Shown in pieces: positions 46,510 through 54,444 of a stretch of DNA of 64,000 nucleotides. The notes under the pieces are model-generated. The model made no database searches and was not told the DNA's origin. It saw nothing but the letters and a program-made list of their open reading frames with translations. Origin of the DNA: Rhodobacteraceae bacterium S2214 (lineage in GTDB: Bacteria > Pseudomonadota > Alphaproteobacteria > Rhodobacterales > Rhodobacteraceae). The stretch is taken from assembly GCA_025141675.1 (NCBI GenBank), contig CP081161.1, positions 558,001 to 622,000 of the forward strand. The letters run 5' to 3'. The position numbers and the translations under genes were made by a program. Within the stretch, counting starts at the first letter, position 1. Every line of letters starts with the position of its first letter.

Positions 46510-47613
46510 ATGAAGCAGATTGGCATTGGGATCGTGGGCGGCGGCTACATGGGCAAAGCGCATGCTGTGGCGCATTCTGCCGTTGGCGCCTTGTTCGATA
46601 CAGCGCTGCGCCCACGGCTTGAAATGGTCTGTGCGACCAATGATGCATCCGCCGAGAAATACAGAAATGCTTACGGATTTCAGCGCGGTACGTCCGATTG
46701 GAAGACGCTTGTGCTGGACGAAAAGGTAGAGGCAATCGTGATCGCCTCCCCCCAGTCCACGCACCGCGAAATCGCTGAGCTGGCCTTCAGCGTCGGCAAG
46801 CCCGTGTTCTGCGAAAAGCCGCTGGGCCGCGACGTCGCAGATAGCCGCGCGATGGTGGCCGCTGCCGAAAAGGCAGGGGCGATTAACATGAGCGGTTTCA
46901 ACTACATCCGCACCCCCGCTAGCCAATACGCAAAGCAATTACTGGACGAAGGTGTCATCGGCGACATCACCAGTTTCCGCGGCGAACATACCGAAGATTT
47001 CATGGCCGACCCGCAGGAACCCGCGACATGGCGAACGGACGGCATTGCAAACGGTTGTATGGGGGATCTATCCCCGCATCCGATCAATTGCGCACTGCGC
47101 CTGATGGGCCCGATCGAAAAACTGATAGCAGAGGTCGAAACCGTGATCCCAACCCGTCCCGGGGGCACCGTGACCAATGATGACCACGCGCAAATCATGT
47201 GCCGATTCGCATCCGGTGTGCTTGGCAATATCTACGTCAGCCGCACGGCGACGGGCCGCAAGATGGGGTACAAGTACGAAATCACAGGGACCAAAGGCGC
47301 GATTTATTTCGACGGCGAAGACCAGAACGCGATCCACCTCTACAAAATGGACGGACTTGACGCGCAACGCGGCTTTACCAAAATCCTGACAGGTCCCGCG
47401 CACCCCGATTACAAACCCTTCTGCCTCGGACCGGGGCACGGGACGGGCTATCAGGATCAAATCATCATCGAAGCCAAGGATTTCCTGACGGCAATCCACA
47501 CCGGCGAAAACATCTGGCCCACATTCCGCGACGGGATGGAGGTCAATCAAATCGTAGCTGCGTCGCTTGCATCCTCGCAGGCCAAGACATGGCTCAACGT
47601 CAACGACTTCTGA
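46510..47613 (+). CDS. Gfo/Idh/MocA family dehydrogenase, inositol-type, copy 1
   Basis: A 367-residue NAD(P)-dependent oxidoreductase; the ATG 46510 gives MKQIGIGIVGGGYMGKAHAVAHSAVG with a typical dinucleotide fold. It has VFCEKPLGRDVADSRAMV (EKP motif) and GCMGDLSPHPINCALRLMG (active-site D/H). Its position in an iol-type regulon suggests oxidation of scyllo-inositol, D-chiro-inositol or another isomer or derivative. It is the first gene of the plus operon; a LacI-type operator overlaps its promoter region. The substrate remains open. Confidence 0.88.
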   Translation: MKQIGIGIVGGGYMGKAHAVAHSAVGALFDTALRPRLEMVCATNDASAEKYRNAYGFQRGTSDWKTLVLDEKVEAIVIASPQSTHREIAELAFSVGKPVFCEKPLGRDVADSRAMVAAAEKAGAINMSGFNYIRTPASQYAKQLLDEGVIGDITSFRGEHTEDFMADPQEPATWRTDGIANGCMGDLSPHPINCALRLMGPIEKLIAEVETVIPTRPGGTVTNDDHAQIMCRFASGVLGNIYVSRTATGRKMGYKYEITGTKGAIYFDGEDQNAIHLYKMDGLDAQRGFTKILTGPAHPDYKPFCLGPGHGTGYQDQIIIEAKDFLTAIHTGENIWPTFRDGMEVNQIVAASLASSQAKTWLNVNDF

Positions 47614-47627
47614 AGAAAGCACCTGTC

Positions 47628-48518
47628 ATGACAATCACCATCGGCAACGCGCCCTGTTCTTGGGGCATCGAATTTCCGTCTGATCCGGCATACCCCACAT
47701 GGGAATCGGTTTTGGACCAATGTGCAGCGGCGGGCTACTCAGGCATCGAACTCGGGCCAATCGGCTACATGCCGGAAGACCCTGCAGTCTTGGCACCAGC
47801 CCTCGCAAAACGGGGCCTCAGCATCATCGGCGGCGTTGTGTTCCAGCCGTTCCATGACGCGGACAAATGGGACGTGGTCATGGATGCAGCGCGCCGGACC
47901 TGCGAAGCGTTGAAAGCACACGGCGCAAAACACCTCGTGCTGATCGACAGCATCTCGCCACGTCGCGCACCAACAGCAGGCCGTGCTGACGAAGCCGAAC
48001 AAATGGATGACGCCGAATGGGCCACTTTCCGTGACCGGATCGTCGCGGTGGCGAAAATGGGGGCCGAAGAATACGGGCTGACCGTCGGCATCCACGCACA
48101 CGCGGGCGGCTTCATCGATTTTGAACCAGAACTGGAACGCCTGCTGTCCGAAGTGGACGAAAGCATCCTCAAAATCTGCTTCGACACGGGCCACCATTCC
48201 TATGCTGGTTTTGATCCGGTTGCGTTCATGAAGAAACACATCAACCGCATCAGCTACATGCACTTCAAAGACATCGATCCCGTGGTGAAGGCCGACGTGG
48301 TCAAAAACCGCACCGATTTTTACAAAGCCTGCGGTCAGGGCATTTTCTGTAATTTGGGCGAAGGCGACGTCGATTTCCCAGCCGTGCGTCAGGTGCTTCT
48401 CGACAACGGCTTCACCGGCTGGTGCACCGTCGAACAAGACTGCGATCCATCCATGCCCGGCACCCCGCTAGAGGACGCCGAATCCAACCGCAAATATCTC
48501 GAATCTATCGGCTTTTAA
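47628..48518 (+). CDS. Sugar isomerase/epimerase TIM barrel, IolE-like (inosose dehydratase candidate)
   Basis: A 296-residue xylose-isomerase-like TIM barrel starting MTITIGNAPCSWGIEFPSDPA at 47628. Metal-site segments are visible: GVVFQPF, GIHAHAGGFIDFEPE, CFDTGHHSYAGFDP, YMHFKDIDP and WCTVEQDCDP. The end (GQGIFCNLGEGDVDFPAVRQVLLDNGFTGWCTVEQD in outline) resembles IolE. As no other inosose dehydratase is encoded in the cluster, this is the best candidate to make trihydroxycyclohexanedione for IolD. It starts 14 bases after the Gfo/Idh stop. Confidence 0.78.
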   Translation: MTITIGNAPCSWGIEFPSDPAYPTWESVLDQCAAAGYSGIELGPIGYMPEDPAVLAPALAKRGLSIIGGVVFQPFHDADKWDVVMDAARRTCEALKAHGAKHLVLIDSISPRRAPTAGRADEAEQMDDAEWATFRDRIVAVAKMGAEEYGLTVGIHAHAGGFIDFEPELERLLSEVDESILKICFDTGHHSYAGFDPVAFMKKHINRISYMHFKDIDPVVKADVVKNRTDFYKACGQGIFCNLGEGDVDFPAVRQVLLDNGFTGWCTVEQDCDPSMPGTPLEDAESNRKYLESIGF

Positions 48519-48531
48519 GGCTGCAACGGCA

Positions 48532-48560
48532 GTGCACGGGTCGTGCACGCCTTGTGCACG
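48532..48560 (+). repeat. Three GTGCACG direct repeats at 11-base spacing
   Basis: GTGCACG begins at 48532, 48543 and 48554, each core being the palindrome GTGCAC. They lie in the 78-base gap before the second Gfo/Idh gene. Confidence 0.7.
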
Positions 48561-48596
48561 CAAGTCACAAGCTGATTTTTGGTAAGGAATACACAG

Positions 48597-49754
48597 ATGA
48601 CAAAACTCAAATGGGGCATGATCGGCGGCGGCGAAGGGTCGCAAATCGGACCAGCACACCGGCTTGGCGCGGGGCTCGACGGGCTGTTCGACTTTACGGC
48701 TGGCGCACTTGATCACCGGCCTGACGAAGGCATCGAATACGGGAAACGCCTTGGTCTGGGTGATCGCGCCTACGGGTCGTGGCAGGACATGTTAGAAGGC
48801 GAGAAAAAGCGTGGCGATGATCGCGTTGATCTTGTGACAGTGGCAACGCCAAATGCGACTCATTACGAGATTACAAAGGCTTACCTCGAAGGCGGGTTTC
48901 ACGTTCTTTGCGAAAAACCAATGACAATGACGGTCGAAGAAGGCGAAGCCATTGTCGAAATCGCTAGTAAAACCGGCAACATTTGCGCGGTGAACTATGG
49001 TTACTCCGGCTACTCACTCGTGCGGCACATGAAAGCCATGATCGCACGCGGCGACATCGGTGCGGTGCGGGTCGTTAACGCGGAATTTGCACATGGGCAC
49101 CATGCTGATGCGACGGACGCCGATAATCCCCGCGTGCGCTGGCGGTATGATCCGGCACAAGCAGGCGTTTCAGCACAATTCGCAGATTGCGGCATCCACG
49201 CAATGCACATGGCGTCGTTTGTCACAGGGCAGGAGGTCACGAAACTCTCGGCAGATATCGTATCCGCAATTCCTGTGCGGACTCTCGAAGACGACGCGAT
49301 GGTCAATTTCCGCATGGATGGGGGTGCAGTAGGCCGCCTTTGGACCAGCTCCATCGCGATTGGTCGGCAGCACGGGCTCGGCATCCAAGTCTTTGGCGAA
49401 ACTGGTGGCCTGCGTTGGTCACAAGAACAGCCGAACCAACTGTACTACATGCCGCTTGGCGAACGCTTGCAAATCATCGAGCGGGGTGAAGCAAACCTGT
49501 CGCCAGAGGCAGATCGCACAACCCGCGTCACCATCGGTCACGCCGAAGGCATGCCGCTGGCTTTCGCCAATATTTACAAAGACTTGGCCGAAGCAATCAG
49601 CGCACGCAAAGAAGGACGTGTGATGGATGCAGCGGCAAATCTGTACCCCCGCGCCGAAGACGGCCTGCGGTCGATGGCAGCCGTTGTCGCAGTCGCGGAA
49701 TCAGGCAAAGCAGACGGCCAATGGCTCGACGCACGCCCGCCAATGTTCCGCTAA
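48597..49754 (+). CDS. Gfo/Idh/MocA family dehydrogenase, inositol-type, copy 2
   Basis: A 385-residue oxidoreductase starting MTKLKWGMIGGGEGSQIGPAHRLGAG at 48597, with AAGGA eight bases upstream. It shows DLVTVATPNATHYE, VLCEKPMTMTVEEGEAIV (EKP) and FADCGIHAMHMASFVTG (active-site region). It is distinct from copy 1 and from IolG, so the locus encodes three dehydrogenases of this superfamily. Its 78-base leader holds unusual GTGCACG repeats, so it may have an extra internal promoter. A terminator follows. Confidence 0.88.
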   Translation: MTKLKWGMIGGGEGSQIGPAHRLGAGLDGLFDFTAGALDHRPDEGIEYGKRLGLGDRAYGSWQDMLEGEKKRGDDRVDLVTVATPNATHYEITKAYLEGGFHVLCEKPMTMTVEEGEAIVEIASKTGNICAVNYGYSGYSLVRHMKAMIARGDIGAVRVVNAEFAHGHHADATDADNPRVRWRYDPAQAGVSAQFADCGIHAMHMASFVTGQEVTKLSADIVSAIPVRTLEDDAMVNFRMDGGAVGRLWTSSIAIGRQHGLGIQVFGETGGLRWSQEQPNQLYYMPLGERLQIIERGEANLSPEADRTTRVTIGHAEGMPLAFANIYKDLAEAISARKEGRVMDAAANLYPRAEDGLRSMAAVVAVAESGKADGQWLDARPPMFR

Positions 49755-49756
49755 AC

Positions 49757-49793
49757 AAAAGGGCCCGTGCAAATGACGGGCCCTCTTTCTTTT
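49757..49793 (+). terminator. Terminator after the second Gfo/Idh gene
   Basis: Stem GGGCCCGT (49761-49768) and ACGGGCCC (49776-49783) with a seven-base loop, preceded by AAAA and followed by TCTTTCTTTT. Confidence 0.88.
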
Positions 49794-49854
49794 GGTCATA
49801 AATATCCCGGGGGTTTGGGGGCTGGCCCCCATATCGAATTTTCTGGAAAATTCG
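49785..49854 (-). repeat. Intergenic double-hairpin repeat, copy D
   Basis: On the minus strand this reads CGAATTTTC...GAAAATTCG (49835-49854), then GGGGGCCAGCCCCC (49817-49830), CCCCCGGGATATTTATG and ACCAAAAGAAAG. It is a full-length match to copy A and starts directly after the stop codon of the small secreted protein gene. Confidence 0.87.
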
Positions 49855-50115
49855 TTATCCGGCTGCTTCCGCCGTCAGCCGATCCATCATTTCGCATACA
49901 GCGGCTTCATCCCCAGCCGCTGCTGCGGCTTCCAGTTCTGTTTGCATTTGCGCGACAAGCGCTTGGGCCTTGCCTGGATCCACCGCCATCAACGTTTGCA
50001 CAGCAGCAATCAGATCGCCCTGCTTTGCCTGAACGTCCGCAGGTGTGCATGCCAACGCTTGGTTGGCAGAGATTACGACAACGGCGACAGTCGCAAGGAT
50101 ACGTGTTTTCAACAT
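49855..50115 (-). CDS. Small secreted protein of unknown function
   Basis: An 86-residue protein starting at the ATG 50113-50115 (MLKTRILATVAVVVISANQALACTPADV). The signal peptide is clear; the mature part is a short, Ala-rich helical domain with two cysteines (ALACTPAD and AAVCEMMD), possibly a disulfide-linked helical hairpin. It lies downstream of the LacI gene on the same strand with an 89-base gap. No family recognised. Confidence 0.7.
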   Translation of the reverse strand: MLKTRILATVAVVVISANQALACTPADVQAKQGDLIAAVQTLMAVDPGKAQALVAQMQTELEAAAAAGDEAAVCEMMDRLTAEAAG

Positions 50116-50204
50116 CTTAAAGCCTATCAAATTGTTCGGACCTGTTAGACCCAACTGATAGGGCCAAATCAACCACGGATCGGGTCTATCGGCGCGGTTT
50201 CGCC

Positions 50205-51206
50205 TTACGGCAAAGGACGCAGGGTCCCACGTTCGATCACAGAGCAGTCAAACAAATGGGCCTTTGGTGTTATCGTCGTGTCATCCACAATGGCGGCGAC
50301 AAGCTCGATCGACTTGGCGATGATGTCTTTCAACGGGTTGTGGATCGTCGTCAGGTTGATGTTTTCCCAACTGGCCATTTCCATGTCATTCAGGCCGATG
50401 ATGCCAATGTCCTCGGGCACCCGTAATCCAGCGTCTTCGATTGCGGATAAGGCCCCAATCGACAGCACGTCATCGCCGCAAAAATATGCCTCGGCCGGGG
50501 CGCCTTCTGCCAGCAAACGCTGCATTTCGGCCCGACCTGCGTCAAAAGAATAGGCTGTTGCTGCACTTGTTGTGACAGCCACATCGGACGCGGTGGCCAG
50601 TTCGGTAACAAAACCTTTTTCGCGGTCTTGGGTCGATGTTGCGGACCGTGGACCGCCTAAGAAACCAACACGTTTGTAGCCACGCGCGACCAACGTCTTT
50701 GCCGCCAGTCGGCCTGCAGAGATGTTGTTGATCCCAATGACATTGACCTTCGGGCTGACCGCATGGCGGCCAAAGGAATGGACGACGGGAACGCCAGCTG
50801 CGCGAAATGCCTCTGCGAAAGAGGCGGGCAGGGTGGAGGACGCGACGATCACACCGTCTACCGAATATTGGCGCAACATCCGCACCGAATTTTCAGCGTC
50901 GGTTTCATCGGTCAGGTTCACCAGCAAAGGGCGCAAGCCGCGATCCTGTAAGCCACGGGTGAACAGGTCGAACACCTCTAGAAAGATGGGGTTATGAAAG
51001 TTGTTGGACACCAGGCCGATCATCTTGGTTCGTCCGGTGGTCAACGAAGAGGCCAGCGCATTGGGGCTATATCCCAAATCAGCGGCGGCCTTTTCGATCT
51101 TCTTACGGGTCTTGGGTGAAACCGATGCCCCTTCGGTATAGGTCCGTGACACGGCAGAGCGTGAAACACCGGCGCGTTCTGCGACGTCTTTCAGCGTGAC
51201 TGCCAT
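50205..51206 (-). CDS. LacI family transcriptional regulator of the inositol regulon
   Basis: A 333-residue regulator. The helix-turn-helix (residues 4-25, VTLKDVAERAGVSRSAVSRTY) and hinge helix (YSPNALASSLTTGRTK) are followed by a periplasmic-binding-protein-like ligand domain. It is the last gene of the operon holding the sugar ABC transporter. Two near-identical LacI-type palindromes in the window (46470 and 55318) are its natural targets; one lies at the start of its own operon, suggesting autoregulation. The effector would be the inositol or a catabolite. Confidence 0.94.
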   Translation of the reverse strand: MAVTLKDVAERAGVSRSAVSRTYTEGASVSPKTRKKIEKAAADLGYSPNALASSLTTGRTKMIGLVSNNFHNPIFLEVFDLFTRGLQDRGLRPLLVNLTDETDAENSVRMLRQYSVDGVIVASSTLPASFAEAFRAAGVPVVHSFGRHAVSPKVNVIGINNISAGRLAAKTLVARGYKRVGFLGGPRSATSTQDREKGFVTELATASDVAVTTSAATAYSFDAGRAEMQRLLAEGAPAEAYFCGDDVLSIGALSAIEDAGLRVPEDIGIIGLNDMEMASWENINLTTIHNPLKDIIAKSIELVAAIVDDTTITPKAHLFDCSVIERGTLRPLP

Positions 51207-51226
51207 TTGGAACCCCCTTTAACCAC

Positions 51227-51448
51227 TTAATCGTTCTGACGAGGTTCTTTAGCGGGGTCTGCGATGGCCGCATAGTCGATTGTTGCAAATCGCTGGCCGC
51301 AGATGACCGAAAGTCCGATAAAGAATATCGCCCAAAAGGTATTCCCGCCCGCGATCTCAACCAGTCCCCAGACAAAACAAACGATGACCACGGCCACCCG
51401 TACCCAAACAGGTTTGAAAAACGGGTGGGCGAGATCAAAAAGTTTCAT
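51227..51448 (-). CDS. Small membrane protein in the sugar ABC operon (DUF3329-like)
   Basis: A 73-residue protein with two membrane helices (about residues 15-34 and 38-50) and a short hydrophilic tail. Its start overlaps the stop of the ABC ATPase gene (TGATG). It resembles the short DUF3329 proteins seen in some roseobacters, but I am not certain of the family. Role unknown; coupling suggests association with the transporter. Confidence 0.7.
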   Translation of the reverse strand: MKLFDLAHPFFKPVWVRVAVVIVCFVWGLVEIAGGNTFWAIFFIGLSVICGQRFATIDYAAIADPAKEPRQND

Positions 51449-52221
51449 CAGGCGACGCCTTCGTATTCGGCGCCGGTCTTAGCACCCGTGATATAGGACA
51501 CCACATCGTTACCGTCCGTCTCTTTGACGTTCAGGTTGGCGCAGATGCGGCCACGGCGGAATACGATGATCCGGTCCACAAGGTCAAACACCTGCCGCAT
51601 GTTGTGCGACACAAGGATCAGGCTTTCGCCCTGTTCCTTGAGCGTGCGAACGATGTTTTCCACCTGAGCCGTTTCTTGAACACCCAAGGCAGCCGTTGGT
51701 TCGTCCATGATCGTTAGCTTGGATGCGAACGTCGCTGTGCGGGCAATCGCCACACATTGACGCTGACCACCAGACATGTTGGCGATGGTATTTTTGATGT
51801 TGGGGATCTTTACGCCGGTTTTCACCAGCCCCTTCATCGTGTCTTCTTTCATCGCTTTGTAGTCCAGCAGACGGAACGGGCCGAGCCAGTCGAACTTCGT
51901 CTTTTCACGGCCAAGGAACAGGTTGTCTGGCACGTTCAGGTCATCGGCCAATGCCAGCGTTTGGAACACGGTTTCGATCCCCGCCTCGCGCGCATCCAAT
52001 GGCCCTGCAAAGCTGACGGGTTGGCCGTCAAAGATGACCTCACCCCGCGTGCGTTGTTCAACCCCGGTGATCTGACGCACGAAGGTGGATTTACCCGCTC
52101 CGTTATCGCCCATGATCGCCACGTGTTCACCGCGTTTCAGTTGAAAATCGGCGTCTTCCAAGGCATGCACACCACCGTAGTGTTTGGTCAGCCCTTTGGT
52201 TTCCAGAATGTAATCTGACAT
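51448..52221 (-). CDS. Sugar ABC transporter ATP-binding protein
   Basis: A 257-residue single-NBD ATPase. Walker A is GDNGAGKST near residue 38, signature MSGGQRQCVAIARTA, Walker B LTIMDEPTAALG, and switch histidine SHNMRQV. Sugar ATPases of the RbsA/MglA type have two NBDs (about 500 aa); this is the short form found with IatA/FrcA-like transporters. GGGAGGACC precedes the start. Given the regulon, the likely substrate is an inositol or related cyclitol. Confidence 0.94.
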   Translation of the reverse strand: MSDYILETKGLTKHYGGVHALEDADFQLKRGEHVAIMGDNGAGKSTFVRQITGVEQRTRGEVIFDGQPVSFAGPLDAREAGIETVFQTLALADDLNVPDNLFLGREKTKFDWLGPFRLLDYKAMKEDTMKGLVKTGVKIPNIKNTIANMSGGQRQCVAIARTATFASKLTIMDEPTAALGVQETAQVENIVRTLKEQGESLILVSHNMRQVFDLVDRIIVFRRGRICANLNVKETDGNDVVSYITGAKTGAEYEGVA

Positions 52222-52239
52222 TGTTCAGGTCCTCCCGTC

Positions 52240-53322
52240 TTATGCCCGCGACGCGGCGCGTTGTTGTTGCCATTGGTCCAGTGCAACCGCACTGACGATG
52301 ATCATGCCCAGTACCATTTCTTGGTAGAAGGCCCCGAGTTTCAGGAACGTAAAGCCGGATGTAATCACACCGATAATCAGCGCACCAATCACTGTACCGA
52401 TGATCGACCCACGCCCCCCGAACAAGGACACGCCGCCGATCACGGCCATCGCAATCGCTTCGAGTTCATAGGTTAGCCCCATGCCGGATTGCGCTGTCAG
52501 GTTCTTGGACGTCAGGATGACAGCCGCCAAACCAGCCAACATACCAGCGATGATATAGACCAGCACCAGATGGCGTGGGACGTTGATACCGGACATGCGC
52601 GCGGCTTGTTCGTTTGATCCAATCGCGTAGGTGTGTTTGCCGTAGACAGTGTAGTTCATGATGAAGTGGAAGAGCACAGCTAGCGATAGGAAGATAATCA
52701 CGGGCATCATGCCAGCGCCGATCTTTGCGTAGCTTTCTGTCGGGAAAGACACAGGGTTGCCGCGCGACCACCACTGCGCCACGCCGCGTGCAAACAGCAT
52801 CATACCAAGCGTTGCGATGAATGGGGGGATGCGGGCAAAGGCCACGAGAAGGCCGTTGATGCACCCCGCAATCAGCCCGACGCCAAGCCCCACCATGACG
52901 GGGATCAACCATGGCAAATCAAGCGCCCATTCGCCAAAGATGGCCTTTGGATTTGGTGCGCCGTTGACTTCGGCGACCTGTGCGAAGCTCATCGCGATCA
53001 TGGCCGTTGCACCAACGACAGATCCGGATGACAGGTCAATGCCAGCCGTGATGATCACTTGGGTCACACCAAGGGCGATAATGCCGATGATGGCCACTTG
53101 GACGATGATGATCCGCAAGCGTTGTTCGTTGAAAATAGTGTCAAAACGGTCGCGTGTATCAAACAACAGGCTTTGACCGTTCATATAAGGGAGCACTTGG
53201 CCCAGCACTTCGAAGATAATGATAATCAAGATCAGGGCGCCGAAAACGTTCAGCTCATTTGGCCATTGCCGTTTGGATTTGTCGAAGGTCAGGCCGCCTG
53301 TCCCGTCGCTATTGTCTGACAT
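52240..53322 (-). CDS. Sugar ABC transporter permease
   Basis: A 360-residue membrane protein of the RbsC/FrcC family with about ten helices. GIDLSSGSVVGATAMIAMSFAQV, LGMMLFARGVAQWWSRG, YAIGSNEQAARMSGINVPRH and YELEAIAMAVIGGVSLFGGRGSIIGTVIGALIIGVITSG (in outline) are family signatures. A charged N-terminus of about 25 residues precedes the first helix. GGGGAGC precedes the start. It partners the ATPase 18 bases downstream. Confidence 0.95.
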   Translation of the reverse strand: MSDNSDGTGGLTFDKSKRQWPNELNVFGALILIIIIFEVLGQVLPYMNGQSLLFDTRDRFDTIFNEQRLRIIIVQVAIIGIIALGVTQVIITAGIDLSSGSVVGATAMIAMSFAQVAEVNGAPNPKAIFGEWALDLPWLIPVMVGLGVGLIAGCINGLLVAFARIPPFIATLGMMLFARGVAQWWSRGNPVSFPTESYAKIGAGMMPVIIFLSLAVLFHFIMNYTVYGKHTYAIGSNEQAARMSGINVPRHLVLVYIIAGMLAGLAAVILTSKNLTAQSGMGLTYELEAIAMAVIGGVSLFGGRGSIIGTVIGALIIGVITSGFTFLKLGAFYQEMVLGMIIVSAVALDQWQQQRAASRA

Positions 53323-53362
53323 CTGTCAGCTCCCCTTAAAAATGTAGGTGGGTGGTCGTTTG

Positions 53363-53391
53363 ATGTGGGGCAGCGCCGGGCCGCCCCACAT
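53363..53391 (-). repeat. Hairpin between binding-protein and permease genes
   Basis: Nine-base perfect inverted repeat ATGTGGGGC (53363-53371) and GCCCCACAT (53383-53391) around an 11-base loop. No T-run follows on the minus strand, so it may be a 3'-end stabiliser that raises binding-protein mRNA over permease mRNA. Confidence 0.7.
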
Positions 53392-53422
53392 GGTCATTTT
53401 GGCCGTTGTAAGTCGATTAAAC

Positions 53423-54361
53423 TTACTGAAAGTCAGCCAGATTTTCAGGTGTCACCAGTTTGAATGGGATGAAGACCGTCTTGTCGACTTCTTCGCCATT
53501 GGCCAGCGCCATAGCTGTTTCGATGGAACCAGCGCCTTGACCTGCAAGGTCTTGGAAAACTGTAACGTCCATGTCGCCAGCGGACATCGCCAGCAGCGCG
53601 TCGGATGTCGCGTCAACACCACCAACGACAACGTCGTCCATGGAAATGCCAGCGGCTTTCATCGCTTGGATCGCGCCCAGTGCCATTTCATCGTTGTTGC
53701 CGAAGACAGCATCGAATTCATCACCGGAAGAGATCCAGTTTGTCATCAGGTCGTTGGCTTCGTCGCGGGACCAGTTTGCTGTCTGCTCATCCACGATTGT
53801 GATGAAGTTACACATGTCCATGCCGATCACGTCATGGAAATCTTTGGTCCGCTGAACAGCAGCTTGGTTGGACAGCTGGCCAACCAGAACATATGCAGCT
53901 GCACCGCCTGCTTTGCCTTCAGCGCGCAGCTGACGGCACATTTGGAACGCGGCCAATGTGCCGGATTCGATTTCGTTAGATGCCACGAACGCCTGACCAT
54001 CTGGCAGTGTGTCCATGTTGATCGGCTGGCGGTTCACATAAACCAGTGGAACGCCCGCAGACGCTGCTGCGTTGGACATCGCTTCAGTTGCGTTCGTGTC
54101 AACTGCGTTCACGATGATCGCATCAACGCCGGACGCGATGAAGTTGTTGATCTGGTCAAGCTGCTTGGCCACATCATCAGTCGCGTCTTCAACCTGCAAT
54201 GCAACGTCGTCGCTTGCTTCGTCAAATGCTGTCATGCCGTTCCGCATCACTGTCAGGCCGTTGTCGTCGAAACGTGCAACGGACACACCGATCTGCATTT
54301 CAGCAATCGCTGTCGTGCCCATCAGGGTTGTCAGGCCAGCGGCCAAAAGTACTTTTTTCAT
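53423..54361 (-). CDS. Sugar ABC transporter substrate-binding protein
   Basis: A 312-residue type I periplasmic binding protein. The ATG at 54359-54361 follows GGAGGAAAAC and gives a signal peptide MKKVLLAAGLTTLMGTTAIAEM; a longer frame upstream is not supported. The mature domain shows QLDQINNFIASGVDAIIVNAVDTNATEAMSNAAASAGVPLVYVNRQP in outline and AVFGNNDEMALGAIQAMK. It belongs to the ribose/inositol-binding group (IbpA-like). Ligand inferred from the regulon. Confidence 0.94.
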   Translation of the reverse strand: MKKVLLAAGLTTLMGTTAIAEMQIGVSVARFDDNGLTVMRNGMTAFDEASDDVALQVEDATDDVAKQLDQINNFIASGVDAIIVNAVDTNATEAMSNAAASAGVPLVYVNRQPINMDTLPDGQAFVASNEIESGTLAAFQMCRQLRAEGKAGGAAAYVLVGQLSNQAAVQRTKDFHDVIGMDMCNFITIVDEQTANWSRDEANDLMTNWISSGDEFDAVFGNNDEMALGAIQAMKAAGISMDDVVVGGVDATSDALLAMSAGDMDVTVFQDLAGQGAGSIETAMALANGEEVDKTVFIPFKLVTPENLADFQ

Positions 54362-54444
54362 TGTTTTCCTCCCAAGGAATGTGCCCGGCGCACATGATTC
54401 AAAAACCGGGGCCCTGTAGTTCAGGGCGTTGAGTTCATCCCCCC

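Noticed and set aside
47047..47062. Sequence TTGCAAACGGTTGTAT inside the first Gfo/Idh gene as a third LacI operator
   Set aside because: Several mismatches to the two palindromes and inside a coding region; treated as chance.
53348..54397. Plus-strand frame of 349 codons
   Set aside because: Antisense to the sugar-binding protein gene; Cys/His-rich nonsense translation.
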